This document shows positions 17,481 through 26,784 of a DNA stretch of 64,000 nt, piece after piece. Source of the DNA: JAFGDI01 sp963667715 (GTDB taxonomy: Bacteria > Planctomycetota > Phycisphaerae > Sedimentisphaerales > SM23-30); contig OY763926.1 in the NCBI GenBank assembly GCA_963667715.1, positions 620,001-684,000 on the forward strand. The letters are read 5' to 3'. Each line of letters begins with the position of its first letter. The first letter of the stretch is position 1. Made by a program: the position numbers and the translations under genes. Under the pieces are notes generated by a model that was not told the DNA's origin, made no database searches, and saw only the letters and a program-made list of their open reading frames with translations.

Positions 17481-18935
17481 ATGACCAGGATAAATACAAA
17501 TGTATCAGCTTTGACTGCTCAGAATTATCTGAACAAGTCAAACAATGGCCTGAATACTACTTTGGAAAGGCTTAGTAGTGGCCTCAGGATCAATAGGGGT
17601 GCTGATGACCCAGCCGGACTGATCGTTTCTGAAAAGTTACGCTCGGAAATGGCTAGTCTCGAAGAGGCTATTGGCAACTCGGAAAGAGCTTCTAACGTTA
17701 TCGCTACCGCTGAAGGTGCTTTAGCTGAAGTCGCAGCCTTGTTGATCACTGTTAAGGGACTTACTGTTGAAGCAGCCAATACCGGTGCTCTTAGCGACGA
17801 GGAAATCCGCGCTAACCAGCTCCAGGTTGATTCCGCCATCGATAGTATTACCCGTATCGCTAACTCTACTACCTTCTCCGGCTTACAGCTGCTCAATGGT
17901 AACATGGGATATGTTACCTCTTCTGTGCAGACCTCTGCTGTGAAGGCGCTGGACGTCTATAGTGCGATGCTGGGTGAGCAGGACTACCTCTCCGTGAAGG
18001 TGTCGGGCGTTCTCTCTGCTCAACGCGGTGAATTGCAGTATCGTGAGCCAGCTGTGAGCCAGTCTGTTACTATCGAAGTAGCCTCGAACCGTGGCGTTGA
18101 AGTTTTCAACTTCGTCAGCGGCTTCTCCAGTACCAATATGGTCTCGGCTATCAATGCCGTAACTGGTGCTACTGGTGTTTCGGCTACTTATATTAACTCT
18201 GCCAATACTGCCTCTGGTGTTATCTTCCGCTGTATCGATTATGGTAGCGACTCATTCGTATCTGTTAAGGCTCTCCCTAGCAGTACCGGCAACTTTAATG
18301 TTGTCGGCTATAACGATGATACCGCAACCTACGTTAACACCCAGCGTGATATCGGCCGTGACGTCGTAGCTACTGTTAACGGCAAGAAAACTACCGGTAA
18401 CGGCTCTATGATAACACTTAACAGCGGCAGTCTCGATATGAGACTCAAGCTCGATACCCAGTTCGGGAGCGGCAATACAACTCAGTTCAGTATTATTGGC
18501 GGCGGTGCCACCTTCCAGTTAGGCCCGCACATCAACTCTTCTGAACAGGTTAGTATCGGTATCGCTTCTATCGCTGCCAGCAGCCTGGGCTCTATCGAAA
18601 CCGGTTATCTAAACGAGGTCGCAACCGGCGGTACCGCATCTCTTGTCGGCGGTGAAACTGCCGCCGCCTCTATGATCATCGAAGAGGCTATCCAGCAGGT
18701 ATCAGTACTTCGCGGCCGGCTCGGTGCTTTTGAGAAGAATACTCTTGAAACAAATATGAACTCGCTCGGCATTACTCTTGAGAATGTGACAGCTTCCGAA
18801 TCTTCGATACGCGACGCTGACTTCGCCGAAGAGTCATCAAATATGACTAGAAATCAGATTCTGGTTAACGCCGGTACTTCTGTTCTCAGTATCGCAAACC
18901 AGACAGCGCAGTCAGTCCTTTCACTGCTGCAATAA
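17481..18935 (+). CDS. fliC: Flagellin
   Basis: 484 residues. N-terminal D0/D1: TRINTNVSALTAQNYLNKSN, LSSGLRINRGADDPAG and SGLQLLNGN. C-terminal D1/D0: ENVTASESSIRDADFAEESS and the terminal NQTAQSVLSLLQ. The middle (about residues 155-390) is the variable, surface-exposed part. It is exported and polymerised into the filament. Expression is probably set by the CsrA sites in its leader, with FliW as antagonist. A strong terminator follows about 95 bp after the stop. Confidence 0.96.
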   Translation: MTRINTNVSALTAQNYLNKSNNGLNTTLERLSSGLRINRGADDPAGLIVSEKLRSEMASLEEAIGNSERASNVIATAEGALAEVAALLITVKGLTVEAANTGALSDEEIRANQLQVDSAIDSITRIANSTTFSGLQLLNGNMGYVTSSVQTSAVKALDVYSAMLGEQDYLSVKVSGVLSAQRGELQYREPAVSQSVTIEVASNRGVEVFNFVSGFSSTNMVSAINAVTGATGVSATYINSANTASGVIFRCIDYGSDSFVSVKALPSSTGNFNVVGYNDDTATYVNTQRDIGRDVVATVNGKKTTGNGSMITLNSGSLDMRLKLDTQFGSGNTTQFSIIGGGATFQLGPHINSSEQVSIGIASIAASSLGSIETGYLNEVATGGTASLVGGETAAASMIIEEAIQQVSVLRGRLGAFEKNTLETNMNSLGITLENVTASESSIRDADFAEESSNMTRNQILVNAGTSVLSIANQTAQSVLSLLQ

Positions 18936-19029
18936 TAATATACGCTTTAGCTTGCAGATATAGCTTATGCTGACAGATCTCGTCCGTCTACTCAGCAAAT
19001 GAAATCTGCAATAGCTTCAACTCCGTGAC

Positions 19030-19065
19030 AAGGCACAACCCGTCCAGTTGTGCCTTTCTTTTTTT
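19030..19065 (+). terminator. Intrinsic terminator of the flagellin gene; contains left copy of a 31-bp direct repeat
   Basis: Perfect 10-bp stem AAGGCACAAC (19030-19039) / GTTGTGCCTT (19047-19056) followed by C and seven T. Bases 19035-19065 are repeated exactly at 21209-21239, on the far side of the AlbA_2/ATPase gene. Confidence 0.9.
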
Positions 19066-19283
19066 ATCTATTTGTAAAAAAAAGACTTACGTGTTGTGTT
19101 TTTTTGTGTTGTTCTGGAAAGGCTCTGGAAGGGGGAGATAGTATGTTAACTATATACCTATTAGCATGTTGTGTTACCATTTGTGGTATTAAATTTATAT
19201 TGATATATTTGTAGGTGTGTTAGATAATATGACCAATGAGAAGCTGTAAGGTTAACTTTGTAGAAGGAGTGTAGAATTATAAA

Positions 19284-21170
19284 ATGGCATACGACTTTTT
19301 TGACATCCAGTCACTTCAAGAAGATTATGACATTGAACTAAAACATGCTTCTGGAAAAGAAGGAAAAGGCTCAGTCCCCAAATCCTTTTGGGAAACCTAT
19401 TCTGCCATGGCTAACACTTCCGGCGGATACGTTTTTTTTGGCATTAAAGAAAAAAGTAAAGGGGCAATTGAGAAAGTTACTGGTATTGAAGATGTAAATA
19501 CTTTTCTGAAAGAGTTTTGGGATGGAATCAATAATAAGCAGAAAATTAGTGAAAATATTCTTACCAATGAGTGTGTTGATGTTATAGAAATTTCGGGTAA
19601 AAATATTGTCAGGGTATATATCCCACAGGCTACTCGCACTCAACGTCCAGTCTTTATCAATAGCAATCCTTTTGCTGGTACTTATCGGAGGAATTATGAA
19701 GGTGACTACCATTGTTCCACTGAAATTGTCAGGCAAATGCTTGGTGAGCAGACTAGTGATACGAAAGATGCTGTTCTTCTTCCTGACTTCAATCTGTCAG
19801 ATATCGATTTAGACTCATTAAATTCTTATAGGCAGATTTTCTTAACCAGACAGCCAACACATCCATTTAATGATTGTAAGGATATTGAATTTCTTCGTAA
19901 TCTTGGTGGTTGGACTATGGATCGGAAAACTAAGAAGGAGGGACTAACACTTGCCGGGCTATTGATGTTTGGTAAACTTAGATCTATTCTTGATGCGTTG
20001 CCAAATTATATTGTAGATTATCAGGAGCGTCCTAGGGCGATTACTGAAAGCCGTTGGGTCGATAGAATAACTACTGATTTTACCTGGCCTGGAAATCTAT
20101 TTAGTTTTTATCGTAAAGTTATCAATAAGCTATACCAAGACTTAAAAGTTCCATTTGTATTGAAAGGTGATGAGAGGATAGATGATACCCCTGTGCATGA
20201 AGCTCTTCGTGAGGCACTTGTTAATGCTATAATTCATGCAGATTATAACGGGACTTGTTCTGTGTTGATAGTAAAGAGACCTGACCTGTTTGGTTTTCGT
20301 AATCCGGGTTTACTTAGAGTTCCTCGCCAAGATGCTATTAAAGGTGGTATTAGTGATTGTAGGAATAGAAATATGCAAAAAATGTTTCAGATGATTGGGC
20401 GGGGTGATCAGGCAGGGTCTGGTTTTCCAAAAATATTTAGAGGATGGAGTTCGCAGCATTGGCGTAGCCCTATCTTGGAAGAAAGAATGGAGACTAATCA
20501 GGTTTTACTAAGATTACCAATGAGTAGTCTTTTGCCGGAAGAAATAGTATCTCAACTTAAAGATGAAATTGGTGAATCTTTTGATGCTTTAACTAGAGGA
20601 GAGCTTATTGCATTAGTTACGGCAAGAACTGAGAAATGTGTTACTCATGGCAGGTTAAAAGAGCTTACCAAAGAACATTCTGCTGACCTAACCAGAATAT
20701 TGCACGGTTTAGTCGAAAAGCAACTCCTTGTCAGTGAAGGAGTTGGGAAAGCTACATTCTACTACTTGCCAGGCGAACATCCAATAGCTGATGAGTTTGG
20801 AGCTGGTGTAGCAAGCTCCGTACATAAGAGCATTAGCTCCGTGCATAAGGGTGCGGGCTCCGTGCATAACGGCGAAAGCTCCGTGCATAACGACTCTGTT
20901 TTTGATAATAATGTTGAACTTGACAGCCTGCTTAGCGATATTCTTGCATCTGTGTCTGGTAAAAAACGAGTTGGTCAGCAGGTTATGTTGGATACTATAG
21001 TTAAGTTGTGTAAAGTTAAAGACTTAACTGCAAAAGAGTTGGCCGAGTTATTAGGGAGAAGTCAGGAAACAATTAGGTCTCATTATCTGAATAAGCTATG
21101 TAATCAAGGGAAATTGCACAGAAAGTACCCAAATATTATTAATCATCCAGACCAAAAATATTTGGCATAG
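19284..21170 (+). CDS. AlbA_2 (Schlafen-like) DNA-binding domain plus GHKL-type ATPase protein
   Basis: 628 residues. Residues about 10-130 are an AlbA_2/Schlafen-like divergent AAA_4 domain (DYDIELKHASGKEGKGSVPK, MANTSGGYVFFGIKEK). Residues about 290-400 carry the RecG-C/HATPase_c_4-like region (HEALREALVNAIIHADYNGT and GFRNPGLLRVP). Four 21-bp tandem repeats encode S-V-H-K/N units near residue 510-535, and the C-terminus has a winged-helix-like stretch (TAKELAELLGRSQETIRSHY). Such proteins are scattered across bacteria and often mobile; regulatory or defence roles have been proposed, but none is proven for this form. It is AT-richer than the flagellar genes beside it and lies in a unit bounded by 31-bp direct repeats, which suggests transfer. 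Confidence 0.8.
   Translation: MAYDFFDIQSLQEDYDIELKHASGKEGKGSVPKSFWETYSAMANTSGGYVFFGIKEKSKGAIEKVTGIEDVNTFLKEFWDGINNKQKISENILTNECVDVIEISGKNIVRVYIPQATRTQRPVFINSNPFAGTYRRNYEGDYHCSTEIVRQMLGEQTSDTKDAVLLPDFNLSDIDLDSLNSYRQIFLTRQPTHPFNDCKDIEFLRNLGGWTMDRKTKKEGLTLAGLLMFGKLRSILDALPNYIVDYQERPRAITESRWVDRITTDFTWPGNLFSFYRKVINKLYQDLKVPFVLKGDERIDDTPVHEALREALVNAIIHADYNGTCSVLIVKRPDLFGFRNPGLLRVPRQDAIKGGISDCRNRNMQKMFQMIGRGDQAGSGFPKIFRGWSSQHWRSPILEERMETNQVLLRLPMSSLLPEEIVSQLKDEIGESFDALTRGELIALVTARTEKCVTHGRLKELTKEHSADLTRILHGLVEKQLLVSEGVGKATFYYLPGEHPIADEFGAGVASSVHKSISSVHKGAGSVHNGESSVHNDSVFDNNVELDSLLSDILASVSGKKRVGQQVMLDTIVKLCKVKDLTAKELAELLGRSQETIRSHYLNKLCNQGKLHRKYPNIINHPDQKYLA
20814..20897 (+). repeat. Four tandem 21-bp coding repeats (S-V-H units)
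   Basis: Units start at 20814, 20835, 20856 and 20877, each with (a/g)GCTCCGT(a/g)CATAA. They encode a low-complexity linker between the ATPase and the C-terminal DNA-binding part. Exact 21-bp spacing shows recent slippage or duplication. Confidence 0.85.
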
Positions 21171-21208
21171 TACCCATATTTCAACCTAATTACATTGAAA
21201 CAAGAATA

Positions 21209-21239
21209 ACAACCCGTCCAGTTGTGCCTTTCTTTTTTT
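21209..21239 (+). repeat. Right copy of the 31-bp direct repeat
   Basis: Identical to 19035-19065 (starts ACAACCCGTCCAGTTGTGCC, ends with seven T). This copy lacks the left arm of the terminator stem, so it keeps only a 5-bp ACAAC/GTTGT stem. The two copies are 2,174 bp apart. Confidence 0.9.
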
Positions 21240-21252
21240 GCACACATAAAAA

Positions 21253-21282
21253 AAGAGAGACGCAACCTCTTACGTCTCTCTT
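21253..21282. terminator. Hairpin terminator after the inserted unit
   Basis: Perfect 10-bp stem AAGAGAGACG (21253-21262) / CGTCTCTCTT (21273-21282), with an A-run on the left that gives a U-run on minus transcripts. The rest of the gap to 21680 holds no gene: it contains TTTGCG/CTTCGCG words (21345-21394) and an AATCTGCGTTAAT...ATCTGTGGATAAAA composite repeat around a GTTCGCGGCAGCGAAC hairpin (21451-21540). Confidence 0.65.
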
Positions 21283-21680
21283 AATTCTTCTTCCTTAATT
21301 TCCAACCAAATAATAAATCCCCCAACACTTTGACCCGCCAACCAACTCTTTGCGACTTCGCGTCTTCGCGTTAAACTCTTAATTCTCTTCTTACACTAAA
21401 CTCTATGGTTGCGGCTAACCCGCTCTAAACCCTCAGCGTTAAAAAAAAACTTCTTAAATCTGCGTTAATTAATCAATAAGCCGTTCGCGGCAGCGAACAC
21501 CTTTCGACAAATCTGTGGATAAAAAACTCTTAACTCTTTTATAACCCCTTCCCACGCAACTGGAGAATGAACTCCCTTTTCCAGCCGATACATACCATCA
21601 CTCGATCTGTCTTCGATAAACCGGAGCTGGCTCCAAAATCCAGACCGTACCCGGTCGGTTATCACGTCTATAAAAAAAAC

Positions 21681-22259
21681 TCACTTTCCCCTGCGTCTCA
21701 TCCCCATAAATCCGCCCATTCCCAGCAGCACCATCATCCCCGGCTCCGGCACAACCGATATCTCAAATCTATCAGATACATTAAGGTCAAAGTTAAAATA
21801 GTTCGCCGACGAATAGAAAATATGCAATGAATTATTTGTATATTCCAGTACTGGCGTCGCCGGGATCATCCCCGAATTTACCATACTTATCCCGCTTATA
21901 GACTCACCTTCGCCGAGTGTTATATTATCCACCCAAACCTCAAACTCATGTATCCCGCCCATTACCAACGGGATAATTGTCAGCGTATTATCTTCCGCCG
22001 ATATATCAATATCCGCCTGGGCATGCTGCCTGAAATAGCTGTCAGTTGCGATCAGATCATCATTAGTAAGTTCAGCTCCAGTTGAAATCTCAGCATCTAA
22101 CCGCTGCCATATATCAGAATGACGCGTATGATGCAGTCGCGGCTCAACATACGTCGTTTGTGCCTTAAAATCCCCGCTTATCAACCCCGCAAAAGCCGAA
22201 CCACAGCTTGAAATCACCAATAAACCTGTAAATATCCCTCTTAACAACTGACTTTTCAT
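21681..22259 (-). CDS. PEP-CTERM sorting domain protein
   Basis: 192 residues from the ATG at 22259 with a GGAGG ribosome site; an upstream in-frame start lacks one. The signal peptide is MKSQLLRGIFTGLLVISSCG... and the C-terminus is VPEPGMMVLLGMGGFMGMRR, a PEP motif, hydrophobic helix and basic tail recognised by exosortase. The body is beta-rich and of unknown function. It is expected to be exported and then sorted to the outer surface. No exosortase is in the window. Monocistronic by spacing. Confidence 0.85.
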   Translation of the reverse strand: MKSQLLRGIFTGLLVISSCGSAFAGLISGDFKAQTTYVEPRLHHTRHSDIWQRLDAEISTGAELTNDDLIATDSYFRQHAQADIDISAEDNTLTIIPLVMGGIHEFEVWVDNITLGEGESISGISMVNSGMIPATPVLEYTNNSLHIFYSSANYFNFDLNVSDRFEISVVPEPGMMVLLGMGGFMGMRRRGK

Positions 22260-22424
22260 TTCCAGCCTCCATAAAAACACTAACAAAATTACCATTATGA
22301 ATAATAAAATAAATTACCATAAATGTACAATTCTGTCAACCTAAGTTCGCCGGAAAACCACCCCTTATTTAGCGTTCTCTATGTGTTAAGGTGTGTAAAA
22401 GATGTGCTTTATGTACTATCGGTA

Positions 22425-22475
22425 AATTCGCAAAAAAACAAAAAAACATCAAAAAACAGTAAAAAAGTTTACTAT
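22425..22475. other. Phased A-tracts in the PEP-CTERM/chemoreceptor spacer
   Basis: Four runs of 6-7 A spaced about 8-11 bp (around 22434, 22442, 22453 and 22462) would bend DNA. They lie between the start of the PEP-CTERM gene (22259) and the end of the chemoreceptor gene (22539), probably in the PEP-CTERM promoter region. A CTACACTT triplet repeat (22511-22535) adjoins the chemoreceptor stop. Confidence 0.4.
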
Positions 22476-22538
22476 CTTATTGACATTCCCCCATCCAAAA
22501 CCACAAGCGCCTCTACACTTCTACACTTCTACACTTCC

Positions 22539-24032
22539 TCACTCTCCACGAACCAGCACCTTCAAATCTTCCACCACCCGTCTGGCCTGTTCCGCCTGAC
22601 TGTTAAGTTCATCCGCTGACGAGGCACACTCTTCTGAGCTTGCCGCGCTGTGCTGTGCAACTGTACCTATTTGGTCCATCGAGGTGTTGATCTGCGAGAT
22701 ACCATACGCCTGCTCTTCATTAGCCGTCGTCATCTGGCCGATCAGCTCATTTACCTTACCAGAGGTATCGACCACTTTGGCAAACGACTCATTCACATCG
22801 CCAACCGCCTCGCCGCTGGCCCGTGAGTTTGATATGGCCTTCTCGATCATTTCTGACGTGCCTTTCGCTGCTTCCGCCGACCGCATCGCCAGATTCCTCA
22901 CCTCTTCTGCTACAACAGCAAACCCTTTACCCGCTTCGCCTGCACGGGCCGCTTCCACCGCCGCATTAAGTGCCAGCAGATTCGTCTGAAATGCTATCTC
23001 GTCGATCACTTTTATCACCTTCGATATATCTTCCGACGACTGCTGCATATATTCGATCGTCTTTGTCATTTCTTCCATCGACTTTATACCCGCCTGAGCC
23101 GCATCATTCGCATACGCAGAGTACTTATTAGTCTCTTTTGAGCTCTCGGCATTTCTCTCTGTCAGCGAGGTAAGTTCTTTCAGGGCACTGCTGGTCTCTT
23201 CCACCGACGCCGCCTGGCTATTAGCGCCATTCGACATCTCTGTTGAAATATTCGCCACACTCCTCGACGATTCCGTTATATGACTGGCATTATCAGTTAT
23301 CTGCCCGATTATATTATTTAGCGGCCTGGTTATCGTTCTCGTAATAACCAGCGATATAACAACTGCTATCAGGATTGTCGCTCCCCATGCCAGCAGCTTA
23401 TGCACACTCATCTTCGCGTTTTCCTTATTGATCGAATCCAGGAATAATGCCTTTTCCTTATCTACATTGTCAATATACACTCCCGCCCCGATTAAAATAT
23501 CATGGCCCGGAAGATTACTTATATAGCTCAGCTTCGGCTGTATCCCCATATCACCTTTTGGAAAATAGTAATAGTAAAAATCGCTCCCTTTTTTGGCGAT
23601 CTCAACCATATCCTGCACTATAAAGGTACCCTTGGAGTCTTTACTACTTAGCCAGTTTTTACCTACCCGACCTTTCTGATCCGGCGGAAAACTTATACAG
23701 TCGCCATCAAAATAATAGATAAAAAAGTACCCGCTCTTATCGTCTAAAAACCTTACCGGCCCCGACAGCTCTCTTATCTTCGCATTAACTGCGTCTTTAT
23801 CAGTCATCCCCGCAATTGCATTACTCAATACCGCAACATGCGTATCTATTGTCTCTTTCAGCACCGCCTTATTACCAGCCAGTACCGCATCACTGAACTT
23901 CGGCAGCTGTACCTTGGTCAGTGTTGCCTTATTGATATATCCTTCCAGCCCATACATCATTAACATAAGTAGTAGCAGTACAGCCGGAATCGTCATGATC
24001 TTGACCTTGATACTTGTCTTGCTAAACAGCAT
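22539..24032 (-). CDS. Methyl-accepting chemotaxis protein with single-Cache sensor
   Basis: 497 residues from the ATG at 24032, with GGGGA just upstream. The first membrane helix (IMTIPAVLLLLMLMMYGLEG) is followed by an sCache_2-like periplasmic domain (DKSGYFFIYYFDGDCISFPP, DILIGAGVYIDNVDKEKA), then the second helix (LAWGATILIAVVISLVITR), HAMP, and the cytoplasmic coiled coil. The signalling tip is IDEIAFQTNLLALNAAVEAA. sCache domains of this kind often bind small organic acids. It should signal through CheA/CheW to the motor encoded upstream. No CheW-binding pentapeptide is seen at the C-terminus. Confidence 0.94.
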   Translation of the reverse strand: MLFSKTSIKVKIMTIPAVLLLLMLMMYGLEGYINKATLTKVQLPKFSDAVLAGNKAVLKETIDTHVAVLSNAIAGMTDKDAVNAKIRELSGPVRFLDDKSGYFFIYYFDGDCISFPPDQKGRVGKNWLSSKDSKGTFIVQDMVEIAKKGSDFYYYYFPKGDMGIQPKLSYISNLPGHDILIGAGVYIDNVDKEKALFLDSINKENAKMSVHKLLAWGATILIAVVISLVITRTITRPLNNIIGQITDNASHITESSRSVANISTEMSNGANSQAASVEETSSALKELTSLTERNAESSKETNKYSAYANDAAQAGIKSMEEMTKTIEYMQQSSEDISKVIKVIDEIAFQTNLLALNAAVEAARAGEAGKGFAVVAEEVRNLAMRSAEAAKGTSEMIEKAISNSRASGEAVGDVNESFAKVVDTSGKVNELIGQMTTANEEQAYGISQINTSMDQIGTVAQHSAASSEECASSADELNSQAEQARRVVEDLKVLVRGE

Positions 24033-24097
24033 TGTTATCCCCATTCTATAATTATTTGTAATAGCTCTAACTTCCCCATCAGTGAGCCCTAATTACT

Positions 24098-24117
24098 GTC
24101 CCGATGAACATCGGGAC
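24098..24117. repeat. Short palindrome GTCCCGATG-AA-CATCGGGAC
   Basis: Perfect 9-bp stem in the 240-bp spacer before the chemoreceptor. Related CCGAT...ACATCGG palindromes occur at 24281, 38503, 42657, 49159 and 51765. It has no T-run, so it is not clearly a terminator. Confidence 0.5.
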
Positions 24118-24273
24118 TAAATTCTATTCTTCCTGTTATATGTCGATATGATTAGTTTTCTGCTTAAATAGATTCCTTAATAACGAAACATAATGCCAGT
24201 TTATTATACAAAAACACAACTCTTCAATACCTCAGCCCGATATTATAGGTCCTTCCCGCCTAACTCCTAATTC

Positions 24274-26784
24274 CTACTCCCGATCTACATCGGAACTAAC
24301 TTCAACTATCGGCAGTCTGACCGTAAATGTCGTGCCTACATTAACCTTGCTCGAAACTGTTATATCTCCGCCATGTCTGTTCACGATACGCTTGATAATA
24401 TCCAGCCCCAACCCGGTTCCTTCACCTACCGGCTTGGTAGTAAATAACGGGTCAAATATCTTTCCTAAATGCTCTTGTGCTATCCCGCAGCCGGTATCAG
24501 TTATTCTAACGACAATGTCACTTTCTTCTTTATCCAGCTCTATTGTCATTGTCCCGACCCCGTTCATCGCCTGACATGCATTATTGATCAGGTTCGACCA
24601 GACCTGTACCATCTCATTCGGGCTGCTGGCCGTTTGTGGTACTTCCTCGAAGTTCAAATTTAGCTCTATCCCGTGCTTTATCTTATTATGGTGCAGGATC
24701 AATGCCGTTTCTATGGTATGCTGTATATCTGTTGCTGTTGGTTGGCTGTCTGGGTTCTCCCTCGCATATTCACGCAGGGCAAAGGTTATTCGGGACGCCT
24801 GCTGTACTGCACTGCTTATTATCTGCATGCCCTGTATAATATTTGATATTTCGAGCAGGTAGCCGCTTATCTTTTGAGATTTATCCGACTTGAACATCTC
24901 CAGATATCGCTCATAATCTGTGTAGATTCCAGAGTCGATCAAAAAGCGTACCAGCTCATCGCAATTTGTTATGTCAGAACCTTCCAGCTTCTCGCTTATC
25001 TCATTTTTTATCGTCCGTCTTTCCCGTGATGATAGCAGTCGATACTCACTCTCGAACATCTGGTTCACGATCTCGGTCACTTCCTTATCGAATGGCTTAA
25101 ACTCATTGAACATACAGTCGCACTTATTAATATGCTTGCGGAAACCATCTAGCAGTGTCGTATTAGTAGAGCCGATTGCCCCCATCGGCGTATTCAGCTC
25201 GTGGGCAATACCGGAGGCCAGCTTTCCGATCACCGCCATCTTCTCTGATTCCAGCATCTGCTCCTGTGTGCTCTTCAGGTTCTCCTCTGCCTGTTTCCTG
25301 TTCTCAATCTCCTGGGTTAGCTGCTGATTCTTCTCGTACAACTCGGTTGTTCGCTTTGCAACTTCTTCTGTCATAGTCTTATTAAAGTTGCAGATTATAT
25401 CCTCCACCTTCTTCTTGTCTGTACAATCTGTTCCGGCTGCAAATATCTCTACTACTTTACCATTTTCGTCCGTAATCGCTTTATTGGTCCATCTTATCCA
25501 GCGTCGACTACCGTCTTTACATTTGTTCTCGTTTTCATACGCCTCATACTTCTCCGGCTCTGCTACTATATTCTCTATCAGCTCTGTTAGCTCTCTACCA
25601 GAGGTCTCGGTCTCTGGTACTATAGTTCCGATAAGATAATTACCTAGCAGCTCTTCTTCCGTATATCCTAATAGATTTAATCCATATTGATTAATAAAAT
25701 TGACCTTACCTTCTGGGGTCCAGCGGATAATAATATTATTCACATTCTCTACCAGTTCCCGATATTTCTCCTCGCTCGCCGCCAGCTCCTTGCGAGCCTG
25801 AACCCTATCTGTAACGTCCATTGAATATATATTCATATAGCTGCACCCGGCTATCGGTACCACTGCCAGCGATAGTACGGTTCCATTACTCTTTAGCTCG
25901 AGCTTTGCTAATTTCCCCTCTTGATATACCTGATACAGCTCCTCCAGCCAGTATGAATTACTTATCCGGCTATTAAGAACCTCAAATTCCTTTAGTACCA
26001 GATCACTTACTTCATTGCTATATTCTATATAGCCGTCCGGCCTGACCCTTAGCACTGGCGATGGATTCTCTGCCGGAAACTTTGCCAGCCATTGCAGTTT
26101 CTCTTCATTCGCTCGCAGCTGCTGGTTCATTGCTCGTAACTGCTGGTTCGCTGCCGTTAGCTCCTCCTCGCTTGCTGCCAGTTCGTGGTTGATCCTTGTC
26201 AGCTCACTTTCATTTTTAACATTCTTTTCCTGCCTCACCATAAATGTTGAAAATAGTACCGTGCCGATTGGATATAGTATTATTATCGGGCCCGCAACTG
26301 CATTAAACACCTCTGCTATAAGCTCTGCCGGGATCATGAATATTGTTATTATCAAAAATATATGTGCTATAACACCAGTGATATAGAAATGGTATAATTT
26401 ATCGGGACCTTGCTTCTTCTTGTTACGCCACCAGTAATATCCGATTCCCGTAAGCGATGAGCATATTATCGCTATCGAGCCCGGCACTGCTGCTACTCCG
26501 CCCAGCCAGAATCGATATCCTACCGCTACTCCTGTCGGGATCGCAACTACTGCCGGCCCACTGAACATCCCTATTACTACCAATACTACTGATCTGCAAT
26601 CAAAATACACTCCCGGCTTAACATTATAGCCATTTTCCATCGCCACCAGTACAGCTACGCTTAATATCATGCCCATAAGTAATTTATGGCCCAGCTTGTC
26701 CTTAAAGTGTTTTAGCAGATAGTTGTATGCAAATGCTAACAGGAATAATACCATAAGGTTATTTGCTAAAAATTTAATGATCAT
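24274..26784 (-). CDS. LytS-like membrane sensor histidine kinase with PAS domains
   Basis: 836 residues from the ATG at 26784; the in-frame TTG at 26796 is rejected because a GGGGGTTGAT ribosome site fits the ATG. A 5TM-LYT-like membrane unit covers about residues 1-185 (NGYNVKPGVYFDCRSVVLVV, FSGPAVVAIPTGVAVGYRFW). Next are a coiled coil with EEELTAANQQLRAMNQQLRA and two PAS domains (about 235-330, 340-460). The H box is GIAHELNTPMGAI (His near 528), followed by N box NEMVQVWSNLINNACQAM, G1 DTGCGI, F box DPLFTTKP and G2 GTGLGL. About 100 extra residues sit after the H box. No response regulator is adjacent, so its partner is unknown. Confidence 0.9.
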   Translation of the reverse strand: MIIKFLANNLMVLFLLAFAYNYLLKHFKDKLGHKLLMGMILSVAVLVAMENGYNVKPGVYFDCRSVVLVVIGMFSGPAVVAIPTGVAVGYRFWLGGVAAVPGSIAIICSSLTGIGYYWWRNKKKQGPDKLYHFYITGVIAHIFLIITIFMIPAELIAEVFNAVAGPIIILYPIGTVLFSTFMVRQEKNVKNESELTRINHELAASEEELTAANQQLRAMNQQLRANEEKLQWLAKFPAENPSPVLRVRPDGYIEYSNEVSDLVLKEFEVLNSRISNSYWLEELYQVYQEGKLAKLELKSNGTVLSLAVVPIAGCSYMNIYSMDVTDRVQARKELAASEEKYRELVENVNNIIIRWTPEGKVNFINQYGLNLLGYTEEELLGNYLIGTIVPETETSGRELTELIENIVAEPEKYEAYENENKCKDGSRRWIRWTNKAITDENGKVVEIFAAGTDCTDKKKVEDIICNFNKTMTEEVAKRTTELYEKNQQLTQEIENRKQAEENLKSTQEQMLESEKMAVIGKLASGIAHELNTPMGAIGSTNTTLLDGFRKHINKCDCMFNEFKPFDKEVTEIVNQMFESEYRLLSSRERRTIKNEISEKLEGSDITNCDELVRFLIDSGIYTDYERYLEMFKSDKSQKISGYLLEISNIIQGMQIISSAVQQASRITFALREYARENPDSQPTATDIQHTIETALILHHNKIKHGIELNLNFEEVPQTASSPNEMVQVWSNLINNACQAMNGVGTMTIELDKEESDIVVRITDTGCGIAQEHLGKIFDPLFTTKPVGEGTGLGLDIIKRIVNRHGGDITVSSKVNVGTTFTVRLPIVEVSSDVDRE

